Made by a program: the position numbers and the translations under genes. A stretch of DNA of 64,000 bases from CAWDXG01 sp963822115 (GTDB lineage Bacteria; Myxococcota_A; Polyangia; Polyangiales; Polyangiaceae), in the NCBI GenBank assembly GCA_963822115.1, contig CAWGGM010000021.1:372001-436000 (forward strand), given 5' to 3'. Shown one piece after another: positions 34,921 through 43,458 of the stretch. Every line of letters begins with the position of its first letter. Within the stretch, counting starts at the first letter, position 1. The notes under the pieces are model-generated. The model had not been told where the DNA came from, made no database searches, and saw only the letters and a list, made by a program, of their open reading frames with translations.

Positions 34921-36293
34921 TGTCCCGCTCGGTGCTGCTGGTCGAACCCGACGTGGACGCCCTGGGTGCGCTTGCGTCGGACCTCCGCGCGCGCGGGCTG
35001 ACCGTCGTGCTGGCCGATGCTGCCGATGGTGCGTTGGAGCGGGCCCAGAGCAGTCGTCCGGACGCCGTCCTGCTCTCCTCCACGCTCGCCGACCTGGAGG
35101 GCGCGATGCGCCGCTTCGAATCGGACCGCCAGCTGTCGGAGCTGCCCCGGTTCGTCCTGGTGGATGCGGGCAGCGCTACGGTGCTCGAGGCGCACCAGTT
35201 GCCCCGCAGCGACGCGGACGCCATCGCGCGGCGTCTGTATGCGCTACCGCTACGTTCCGCACCGGTGCCCGCGGACCGCGGCGATTTCCGCGGCGACCTG
35301 ACCCAGGTCAGCGCAGTGGACCTGCTCCAGCTGTTGAGCATGAACCGTCGCAGCGGGTCGCTCAGCATCACGACGCCTTCAGGCGCCGGCGAGGTCCGGC
35401 TCGCCGAGGGCGAGGTGGTCGACGCCGTGTATCGACGGCTCGAGGCGGAAAAGGCGCTCTTCCGCCTGCTGGCCGAGACGGAGGGCAGCTTCGCGTTCGC
35501 CAGCGGCGGGGCGGCGCCATTGCGCCGGATGCGGACCGCGACCGGTATGCTCTTGATGGAAGGGTTGCGGCGCGTCGACGAGGTGAAGCAGCGCCGCGCG
35601 ATGCTGGCTGCAGACGACGATGCCCTGCTCGCCACCACCTCCGCGGCGGAAGACGCGCCCGAGCTGGAACGACGCATCATCGAGGTGCTGGGCACGCCGG
35701 CGACCCTTGACGAGCTGCTCGACGACATACCGTCCGGCGACCTCGAGATCCTCGAAGCAGTCGCCCAGATGCTCGACGCAGGCGTGGTGCGACGCATCAC
35801 GAGGGGAGCCGAGCGCGTGGAGCTGGCGGACCCCGAGCAAATGACGGTTCTGGGGGCGCTGACCAAACGGCTGCGGCACGACGGGTTCGAGGGAGCGGCG
35901 AGGCTGCTGATAGCGGCGCCGCCACGCCGACTTTCCACCGTGATGTCCTCCGTGCGGCGCATCAACGATGCGATCGCGCCGGCGGAATCGGTCCCGGCGG
36001 CGCCCGTGCCGTTCTTGATGGCGACCCTGCGGCTTGCGGAGGGGGAGGAGCTCGAGATTGTCGGGTTGCCGACCATCGACGCCTACTCGCCCGCCTGGGC
36101 GCTGTCCGTCCCCGGAAGCGCGATCGTCGTGCGCCTCGATTCGGCCGAGCTGCCCGCCCTCGAATCGCTGTGCACCGTCGCCGGGGTGCCCCTGGTCGAC
36201 GCCGGGGCCCTGCTGGGCGATATCGACGAAGCCGATGCGACCCAGGTTGCAGTGCTGATCCGGATGGCGCTGGACTCGGTCTCGGGCCGCTGA
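34920..36293 (+). CDS. Pseudo-receiver / PATAN (DUF4388) protein
   Basis: 457 residues. The first 110 follow a receiver fold (SVLLVEPDVDALGALASDL) but lack a normal phosphoacceptor, since DAVLLSSTL replaces the Asp. Residues 120-230 are a DUF4388/PATAN domain (FRGDLTQVSAVDLLQLLSMNRRSGSLSI, GEVRLAEGEVVDA), common in myxobacterial and cyanobacterial PatA-like regulators. The C-terminal 200 residues include a helical region and a beta domain. It overlaps the previous gene by one base, so dapF, this gene and the one between are one transcript. Confidence 0.83.
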   Translation: MSRSVLLVEPDVDALGALASDLRARGLTVVLADAADGALERAQSSRPDAVLLSSTLADLEGAMRRFESDRQLSELPRFVLVDAGSATVLEAHQLPRSDADAIARRLYALPLRSAPVPADRGDFRGDLTQVSAVDLLQLLSMNRRSGSLSITTPSGAGEVRLAEGEVVDAVYRRLEAEKALFRLLAETEGSFAFASGGAAPLRRMRTATGMLLMEGLRRVDEVKQRRAMLAADDDALLATTSAAEDAPELERRIIEVLGTPATLDELLDDIPSGDLEILEAVAQMLDAGVVRRITRGAERVELADPEQMTVLGALTKRLRHDGFEGAARLLIAAPPRRLSTVMSSVRRINDAIAPAESVPAAPVPFLMATLRLAEGEELEIVGLPTIDAYSPAWALSVPGSAIVVRLDSAELPALESLCTVAGVPLVDAGALLGDIDEADATQVAVLIRMALDSVSGR

Positions 36294-36425
36294 CGCCGAC
36301 TCCGGGCCGTCCGGGGCGACGCGAAATCCCGCCCATTCCGGACCGCCAGTCCTCTCGTCCGCCCGCGGGAGCTCGCGAGGACCCCTGGACCCCATCAACG
36401 AGCCCCGCTAGAACGAGGAGCCCGC

Positions 36426-37494
36426 ATGACGAAGAAGAAGATCGCGATCATCGGGGGACGGCATCGGACCCGAGGTCACGCGCGAAGCGACCCGCTTGCT
36501 GGAATGGTATGCGCGCGAGCGAGGCTTGCCGGTCGAGCTGTGGCAGCTCGACCTGGGCGCGGAGCGCTATCTGCGCGACGGCACCACCATGCCCAAGGAA
36601 ACCCAGGTCGCGATCCGGCGCGAATGCAGCGCGGTCTTCCTCGGGGCGCTGGGTGATCCGCGGGTTCCTGACATGGCGCACGCTCGCGACATCCTGCTCG
36701 GCATGCGTTTCAGCTTCGACCTGTACGCCAACATCCGGCCGGTGCGCGCGCTGGCCGACCGGCTCGTGCCGCTCAAGGGGCGGACGCGGAAGGACGTGGA
36801 TTTCACGGTATTCCGCGAGAACACCGAGGGCATCTACGTCGGGGTTGGCGGCCAGTTCAAGCGCGGCACGCCCGATGAAGTGGCGATCAGCGAGGACATC
36901 AACACGCGCAAGGGCGTGGAGCGCATCATCCGCGCGGCGTTCGAGTACGCGAAGCAGAACGGCAAGAAGCGCGTCCACATGGCCGACAAGTCCAATGCCA
37001 TGCGCCACGCGCACGAGCTCTGGCTGCGCGTGTTCGACGAGGTGCGGCGCGAGTATCCGGGCATCGAGGCGAAGCACGTGTTCATCGACGCGCTGTGCCT
37101 CTACCTCATCGAGGACCCGTCGCAGTTCGAGGTCATCGTGACGAACAACCTGTTCGGCGACATCGTGACCGACCTGGGCGCAGGCCTGCAGGGCGGCCTC
37201 GGAATGGCGGGCAGCGCCAACGTGCACCCGGCCGAACCGTCGCGGGTAGGGCTGTTCGAGCCTGTGCACGGTTCGGCGCCGCCGCTGGCCGGCAAGAACG
37301 TGGCCAACCCGTTCGCCGCGTTGCTCACGGTGGGCATGATGCTGAGCTATCTGGGCTGGACCGGCGAAGAGGAACGGGTCGAACGAGCGGTCGCCCAGGC
37401 GCTCGATGCCGGTCGCTGCACCCGCGACGTGGGCGGTTCGCTGGGGACCGAAGAGGCAGCGGCGGCCGTGCGCGAGCTGCTCGCGGCCGGCTAG
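36426..37494 (+). CDS. Isopropylmalate/isocitrate-type beta-decarboxylating dehydrogenase (frameshifted at a G run)
   Basis: NAD(P)-dependent decarboxylating dehydrogenase. As read, MTKKKIAIIGG falls out of frame at a GGGGG run (36453-36457). With four G it reads GDGIGPEVTREATRLLEWYARE and is open for 355 residues, the normal family length. Motifs include the FRENTEGIYVGVGG substrate loop, KSNAMRHAHELW, DALCLYLIEDPSQFEVIVTNNLFGDIVTD metal-binding Asp residues, and EPVHGSAPPLAGKNVANP. RENTEG is less usual for classical LeuB, so homoisocitrate-, tartrate- or isopropylmalate-type specificity is unresolved. No leuCD or leuA is nearby. Confidence 0.88.
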
Positions 37495-37590
37495 CCGCGC
37501 CAAGGAGGCTTTTCCGCATAGGCCGGCCGGGGTCGCCGGCAGGGCGGGCGCGACGCCCGCGAGCGTGGCATGAGATCGGCCGGAGGGCGG

Positions 37591-37607
37591 TTCGGGGAAT
37601 CCCCGAA
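37591..37607. terminator. Short stem-loop between the dehydrogenase and the giant REC gene
   Basis: TTCGGGG, AAT and CCCCGAA form a perfect 7-bp hairpin, 97 bases after the dehydrogenase stop and 40 before the next start. It could end the first transcript or act in the leader of the second. No T-tract follows. Confidence 0.35.
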
Positions 37608-37646
37608 AACTCTGCCATTCGAGCTGCTTGTGATAGGGCCGGCCGT

Positions 37647-40600
37647 ATGATCGAGGCGCAGGAGGCACACGAAGAGCGTGCCCGCACTGCCGGGGCGCGC
37701 GCCGATTTTGTCGCGAACCTGGGGCGGCGTCTGGATGCCTTGCGGACGGCGCTGGCCGCTCTGGAAGACGATCCGCGGTCTCTTTCCCGCCGCAACAACC
37801 TGCAGCGGCGCATCCACGCCATGGGCGCAGCGGCCAGCGTTCTGGGTTTCGACAGCGTCGCCGAGGCCTTGTCGGGCGCCGAACAGGCGCTCCAGCGGTC
37901 GCTGAGAGGCGGCGCCACGGGGGCTGCCGAGCTGGCCGAGGTCGCGCGCGTGCTGGATTTACTCCCGTCGCTCGCCTGGGGCGCGCCCGTCACCATTCGG
38001 CCCCCGGTGGCGCCGACGGCGGAGACCCAGCCGGAGCAGGGTCCACGGAACTGGCCGCTCAGCTTGCTGGTCTTCGGGGGCGAAGCGCTGGCCCAGGGGT
38101 TGGCCGGGGACGACGACGACGATATCGAGACCGAGCGGACCGAAGCCCCGGCAGAGGCGCGGCAGTTGGCGCGAGTGCTCGGACCGGATGTCATTGTCAT
38201 CGACAGCGACCACGAGGGCGCGCGCGAGCTGGTCGACACGCTGGTCCACGACCCGCTGGTCGAGCCGGTGCCGCTGGTGGTCGTCGGTAGCTTCGACAGC
38301 CCGGAATCGGCGTCGACCTACATCGGGCTGGGTGCGACGCGCGTGCTGCCCAAGCCGGCGAGCCCCGACGCGTTGCTGCGGACGGTTCGCGAGGTCAGCG
38401 AGCAGACCGCGCTGGGCCGATCGGTCCGGGAGCCCATCGGCGAGGTAACGATGGACGCCCTCGCGGATCGCATCGCTTCCGAGGTGCGCCGCGGCCTGAT
38501 CGATGCCGTGGAGACCGGCGGCCGCCTGCGAGGCGTGCCTCTCGGAGAGGGTTCGGACGTGCTCGCCGCCGTCTGGGGCGCCGTGGCGCGGGTGCGGGAG
38601 CTGGTAACGCTGCGCTCGCGCGGGCTGGTGCGCTTCGACCCCGGCGGCCCGGAGGGCGCCATTCCGGTGGCGGTCTGGAACAGCGTCGAGCGCCGCGAAG
38701 GCCAGCGTGCCGGTCGCGGTACCGCGGACCTTTCCGCAGTGTCACTGAAGGGTCGTCGCTTCGTCGTTGCCGACGACGATCCGGCTGTCGTCTGGTTCAT
38801 CAGCGGGCTGCTCCGGGCCGCAGGTGGCCAGGTGCTCGAAGCCCACGATGGCAAGAGCGCTCTTGAACTGGCACGCGACGGTTGGCCGGACGTGGTGATC
38901 AGCGACGTGGTGATGCCGGGGCTCGACGGCTTTGCGCTCTGCCACGAGCTCAAGCGCGACGTAGCCGTGCGCGACATCCCGGTGATTCTGCTGTCGTGGA
39001 AGGAAGATCTGCTGCAGCGCGTGCGTGAGCTGGGCGCGGATGCGGACGCCTATCTGCGCAAGGAGGCGTCGGCGTCGCAGGTGGTGCAGCGGGTGCGCGA
39101 AGTGCTCGGGCCGCGCGCCCGCGTCGAAGAGCGGATGGCCGCGGGCGGCGAAGTCCGAGGGCGCCTCGACGGACTGACCCCGCGGCTCGTGCTGCAGCTC
39201 GCCTGTCGCGTCGGCAAGAACGTGCGTGTCAGCGTGCGCGACGCCGCGTACCTGTACGAGGTCGAGGTGCGCGACGGACGGCCCCGTTGCGCCACGCGAA
39301 CCGCGACCGACGGCAGCTTCGAGCGCGGAGAACCTGCGATTTTCTCGCTGCTTGGTGCGAGTGCAGGCCGCTTCGTTGTCGCGCCCAGCAGCAGCAATGT
39401 GCGCGAGGACTTCAGCGGCACGCTCGAGCAGCTGCTGGCGGCGCCGATCGGGCGAGCGCGGGCGGCCCAGGAGCTCCTGGCTGCCGAGGGGCTGCTGGAC
39501 GTGGAACGCGTGGAGATCGACGCGCACGTGATGGCTGGCTATCTCGCCGGCACACCCGAGCCGGCCCGGAGTCTCCTCCAACGCATCGTGGACGGCGAGT
39601 CGCCACGCGAGATGCTGCTCAAGGGCGAGGTGTCCGCACGGTTGCTCGAGGGCGTGCTGTCGGATGTGGCGCGGCACGGTGCGGTGCGCCGTGTCGTTCA
39701 GTCCGGAGGCCACGAGCTGGACACCCAGACTGCTCCTCCCGCTGCGGTTTTGGGTCCGCACGTCGAGGCGGCCCTCCACGCCGATCCGACTCCACCGCCA
39801 CCCCATCTGGTTGGAACGACCTTCGACCAGGATCCCTCAGGAGAAGAGACGCCTATGTTTACCTTCCAGCTGTCTCCCGTGCCGCCCGCTGCCGGAGAGG
39901 ATGCTCCGGAGTCGGAGCGTCGGCTCCCGCCGGTCATGGTGCCGGACAGTCTGGATAACGGCTGGAACGTCGTGCCTTCGCTGGAGCCCCTCGGAGATGA
40001 CGACCCGGCGTCAGCCCAAGACGATTCCGGGTCTGCAAGCCCGGACGAGGAGTCTCCAAGCGACCTGGGCGCCGCGTCGGCAGACGCGGAAAGCGCCGCG
40101 ACGAACGACTCGCGGCCGGCGCGTCTGAAGCCTCCGCCCGACGCGCCCATCGTGGTGCGCAAGGTCGTGATGCCACCCAGGCCACGCGCCGAAGCCCTGA
40201 TCCCGGACGAACCAACCTCGGCGCAAGAGCAAGCGCCGTTGCCGCCGCGCAAGAAGATCGAGTTCCCGGCGCGACCCGCCGAAGCCCGTCCCGCGCCGGA
40301 AGCTGGAGCTGAAGTCGAAACCACCGCCGAGTCGTTGGACGAGGACGACGAGGAAGCCGCCGAGGCCCCGATTGAAGCTGGAGTAGTCGAGGCCGAAGCG
40401 AAGGCCGCGCTGCCGGCTGCCGGGGAGGCCGAGGCCCAGCTGGAGCCGGCGGTCCAGGCCGAGCCGGAGCTCGAGGCCGAAGGCGAACCCGAGCTCGAGA
40501 TGACCCCTGGCCCGAGCGCCGAGCCGGCGCGCCAGGCGGACCGTCCGGTCGGAGTGCTGCGCATGGGGCTGATCGCAGCGGCGGCCGGTCTGGTTTCGTT

Positions 40601-41012
40601 CGGCGTCGTCCGCCTGCTGACGGCGCCGCCGTCGCAGAGCAGCTCCACTGCGGCGTCTGCCCCGGCCGCCAAGGCAGCGCCCGCGGCAGCGAAGCTGGCT
40701 CCCGCCGCTGCGGGGAGCGCAGCCGCGCACAAGGCTGCGGCCGCGCCGATCAGCGTCAAGGCCGAGGACCTGCCGTTGCCCCCCGGCGTGCCCATCGCCA
40801 AGGACAAGGGCCTGCTCGAGGTCGAAACCGGCGGGCGCCAGGTGATCTACGTCGACGGAGTGTTCGTCGGGCACGGTCCGCTGAGGCGGATTCCGCTCTC
40901 GCCCGGCGAACACGAGGTCAAGACCAAGCTGAACGGGCGACAGCGCGTCGACCACGTGACCGTCACGTTGGGGCGCCGCGCGCGGCTGCCGCTCGCCCCG
41001 GCGTGGAAATAG
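37647..41012 (+). CDS. Giant membrane-anchored REC/PATAN/PEGA signalling protein
   Basis: 1121 residues. In order: a helical HPt-like N-terminus (about 1-110, without an obvious phospho-His motif); a degenerate receiver (about 170-265, DVIVIDSDHEGA); a canonical receiver (about 370-490) with DDDPAV, phosphoacceptor Asp in VVISDVVMPGLDG and Lys in AYLRKE; a PATAN-like region (about 505-600); a very acidic Pro/Ala/Glu linker (about 700-965); one membrane helix (about 972-993); and a PEGA domain (about 1055-1115) outside. The order puts a phosphorylatable receiver inside the cell and a PEGA module in the periplasm, so it may transmit signals across the membrane or tether a cytoplasmic complex to the envelope. 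Confidence 0.83.
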   Translation: MIEAQEAHEERARTAGARADFVANLGRRLDALRTALAALEDDPRSLSRRNNLQRRIHAMGAAASVLGFDSVAEALSGAEQALQRSLRGGATGAAELAEVARVLDLLPSLAWGAPVTIRPPVAPTAETQPEQGPRNWPLSLLVFGGEALAQGLAGDDDDDIETERTEAPAEARQLARVLGPDVIVIDSDHEGARELVDTLVHDPLVEPVPLVVVGSFDSPESASTYIGLGATRVLPKPASPDALLRTVREVSEQTALGRSVREPIGEVTMDALADRIASEVRRGLIDAVETGGRLRGVPLGEGSDVLAAVWGAVARVRELVTLRSRGLVRFDPGGPEGAIPVAVWNSVERREGQRAGRGTADLSAVSLKGRRFVVADDDPAVVWFISGLLRAAGGQVLEAHDGKSALELARDGWPDVVISDVVMPGLDGFALCHELKRDVAVRDIPVILLSWKEDLLQRVRELGADADAYLRKEASASQVVQRVREVLGPRARVEERMAAGGEVRGRLDGLTPRLVLQLACRVGKNVRVSVRDAAYLYEVEVRDGRPRCATRTATDGSFERGEPAIFSLLGASAGRFVVAPSSSNVREDFSGTLEQLLAAPIGRARAAQELLAAEGLLDVERVEIDAHVMAGYLAGTPEPARSLLQRIVDGESPREMLLKGEVSARLLEGVLSDVARHGAVRRVVQSGGHELDTQTAPPAAVLGPHVEAALHADPTPPPPHLVGTTFDQDPSGEETPMFTFQLSPVPPAAGEDAPESERRLPPVMVPDSLDNGWNVVPSLEPLGDDDPASAQDDSGSASPDEESPSDLGAASADAESAATNDSRPARLKPPPDAPIVVRKVVMPPRPRAEALIPDEPTSAQEQAPLPPRKKIEFPARPAEARPAPEAGAEVETTAESLDEDDEEAAEAPIEAGVVEAEAKAALPAAGEAEAQLEPAVQAEPELEAEGEPELEMTPGPSAEPARQADRPVGVLRMGLIAAAAGLVSFGVVRLLTAPPSQSSSTAASAPAAKAAPAAAKLAPAAAGSAAAHKAAAAPISVKAEDLPLPPGVPIAKDKGLLEVETGGRQVIYVDGVFVGHGPLRRIPLSPGEHEVKTKLNGRQRVDHVTVTLGRRARLPLAPAWK

Positions 41013-41088
41013 GCGTTCCCGGACTGCGCCAGCGGACGATCCGCGGTAGACCCCGCCGCTGAGCCGGCTCCAGCCGCTCGTCTCCGTC

Positions 41089-43404
41089 ATGTCCCGCGTC
41101 TGGTCGATCGTTGTCGCGTTGCTCGTCGTGCTGCAGAGCACGGGGTGCTCGCACGACAGCCATGCCGATGCGCACCAGCCAGCCGCGTCTGCTTCAGCCA
41201 TGGCGGCCGCGCCGCTGGGCGCGAGCACGGCCAGCGCGCCGCAGGACGCGCCGCCGCTCTACGATTTGGTGGCGAACCTGCCGGCCTGCTCGGTCTACCA
41301 CCGCGGCCTCTCGATCGACCTCGGAACGAAAGCAGCCCGCGCGCGCCGCGGCTACTCGATCGGACCCTTCGATGACGTGAGCTACGTCGACCGCGAGGGA
41401 GCGACCTTCGCGCGCGTGTTCACCAAGCGCCTGAGCTACGAGTTCTGGCTCGACAAGCCCGAGGAATCGGTGTTCGTCGGATTGCGGGTGCATACGGGCA
41501 TCGCCTCGCGCCTCGGCACCTACATCGACAACAAGAACGCGGGCTCGGCGCGTCTGGGGTCCGACGAGACCCGCGTAGTGACGCTACCCGTGCGGCGGCA
41601 CAAACTCGCGGCCGGCAGACACACTCTGCTGCTGCGCTTCTGGGGTATCAGGAGGCTGCCCGCCGGCTCGAAACGCGAACCCTACGCCGAGATCGACTGG
41701 CTGCGCGTCGGCGTCCAGGATGACCTCTCGGCGACCTACGCAGCGCCCACGCTGCAGGACATTGTGGCCGACACAGCACTGGATGGTCGCCCCAAGCGAT
41801 CGATCGTGCTGCGCGCCCCCAGCACCGTGCGCTGTGCGATGCGCGTTGCGCCGGATGCAAAGCTGCGCGTGTCGCTCGGGTTCTGGGGCTCGGGCAAGGG
41901 CGTGGCCCAGGTGCGCGTGGTGGCCGATGGACAGCCGCCGGTTACGCTGAAAGAACGCAAGGTGACCGGTGGCAGCGGCGCGACGTGGACGCCGCTCGAC
42001 CTGGACCTGGGTCGCTTCGCCGGCAAGCTGATCGGGCTGGAGCTACGGGCGCTCGACGCCAGCCGCGGGGGACGTATCGTCTTCGGCGATCCTGCGATCG
42101 TCCACTCGGGGGCGGCTATCAAGCGCGCTCCGCACGCCGACACGGTGGTTCTGGTCGTCGATTCCGGTCTCGACCGCAACAGCATTCCGCCCTGGGGACC
42201 GATCGGAAAGCTCAGCGCCCTGGGCGAGCTCACCCGTCTGGGCGTTGCGTTCGACAACTACCGGGCGCCCACAACCGTGCCCGCTGGCGTGGTGGCCTCG
42301 ATGCTCACGGGCCTCTCCCCTCGCGCTCACTCGCTTGAAGATCACGCGGCGCGGCTGCCTGCATCTGTACGCACCATCAACTCGATCGTGAAGGAAGCGA
42401 GCGGCCGGACGGCGATGTTCACCGGCGTCCCGACGACGTTTGCCGCATTCGGATTCGATCGCAATTGGGACCATTTCCAGAGCTACTCGCCGGTCAAGGA
42501 TCTGCCCGCGACCGCGCCGATCACCGACGCCGCGAACTGGCTCGACCACGAGCTGTCCGGGGAGCCGGCGCGCCGGCTGGTCGTCATCCACGCCCGGGGC
42601 ATGCATCCGCCGTGGGATCTGACCCGGGACGAGGTGTCCGCGCTGCCGCCCCAGGAGTACGGCGGAGTGCTCGACGCTCGCCGAGGCGGCATCATCCTGG
42701 CAAAGATCCGCGCCCGCAGGAGCCGCCAACGTCGTCGCCTCCGGGACGATGACTGGGAACGACTCCGGGCCCTGGAGAAGGCGGCGATGCTCAAGCAGAA
42801 CGCCGCCCTCACGCGGCTGGTCTCCGTGCTCAAGAAGCGAGGTGCGTGGGATCAGACGTTGTTTATCTTCGTGGGTGACGTGGGCGCCGGAGCGCCTCCG
42901 CGGATACCGTTCGAGCCGGCCGGTTCGCTCACGGAAGGTCGTCTCGTGTTGCCGCTTCTGGTGAAGTTTCCGGGCAACGCCCTGGCCGGCAAGCACGCCG
43001 AGGTGCCGGCAACCGCGGTGGACATCGCGCGCACCGTGCTCGACACCTTCGGCATCGACGTACCGGCGCATGTCAGCGGCGTGGACCTGTTTGCAGGTGC
43101 CTCGGGCGTGCTGCCTATTGTCGGCAGGCCGTTGATCGCAACGCTCGGTGAACGCTACTCGACGCGCTTCGGTTCGTGGCTGTTGCACGGCAAGCTCGGT
43201 CGTGTGCCGGACCTGTGCCGTCTGGACATCGACCCGGCATGTGTCAACAACGTGCTCGACAACGAACCCATTGCGGCGCGCACGGCCTGGCAATGGACGT
43301 TCGACGCCGAGACGGCCTCGGCGAAGCTGCGCACCCCGCGCGAGCCCGCCCGGATCGACATCGATACGGCCAACGCGCTGACCGTCTGGGGCGATATTCG
43401 CTAG
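41089..43404 (+). CDS. Sulfatase/phosphatase-superfamily lipoprotein with non-canonical nucleophile motif
   Basis: 771 residues. The lipobox STGC follows the signal peptide. The first half (about 55-340) is beta-rich, perhaps carbohydrate-binding. The second half has the alkaline-phosphatase-superfamily fold: VVLVVDSGLDR with a metal Asp, then RAPTTVPAGVVASMLTGLSPRAHSLEDH in the place of the sulfatase C/S-x-P-S-R signature. The nucleophile position is Thr and the following Ser-Arg pair is lost, so formylglycine chemistry is excluded. Thr is used by phosphoethanolamine and lipoteichoic-acid transferases. It is envelope-facing. The substrate is unknown. Confidence 0.75.
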   Translation: MSRVWSIVVALLVVLQSTGCSHDSHADAHQPAASASAMAAAPLGASTASAPQDAPPLYDLVANLPACSVYHRGLSIDLGTKAARARRGYSIGPFDDVSYVDREGATFARVFTKRLSYEFWLDKPEESVFVGLRVHTGIASRLGTYIDNKNAGSARLGSDETRVVTLPVRRHKLAAGRHTLLLRFWGIRRLPAGSKREPYAEIDWLRVGVQDDLSATYAAPTLQDIVADTALDGRPKRSIVLRAPSTVRCAMRVAPDAKLRVSLGFWGSGKGVAQVRVVADGQPPVTLKERKVTGGSGATWTPLDLDLGRFAGKLIGLELRALDASRGGRIVFGDPAIVHSGAAIKRAPHADTVVLVVDSGLDRNSIPPWGPIGKLSALGELTRLGVAFDNYRAPTTVPAGVVASMLTGLSPRAHSLEDHAARLPASVRTINSIVKEASGRTAMFTGVPTTFAAFGFDRNWDHFQSYSPVKDLPATAPITDAANWLDHELSGEPARRLVVIHARGMHPPWDLTRDEVSALPPQEYGGVLDARRGGIILAKIRARRSRQRRRLRDDDWERLRALEKAAMLKQNAALTRLVSVLKKRGAWDQTLFIFVGDVGAGAPPRIPFEPAGSLTEGRLVLPLLVKFPGNALAGKHAEVPATAVDIARTVLDTFGIDVPAHVSGVDLFAGASGVLPIVGRPLIATLGERYSTRFGSWLLHGKLGRVPDLCRLDIDPACVNNVLDNEPIAARTAWQWTFDAETASAKLRTPREPARIDIDTANALTVWGDIR

Positions 43405-43458
43405 CATCTGCGCTCGACGCGGGCTCGCTGTCGCTCGCCGAGGGGTTCCGGTCCGTGG

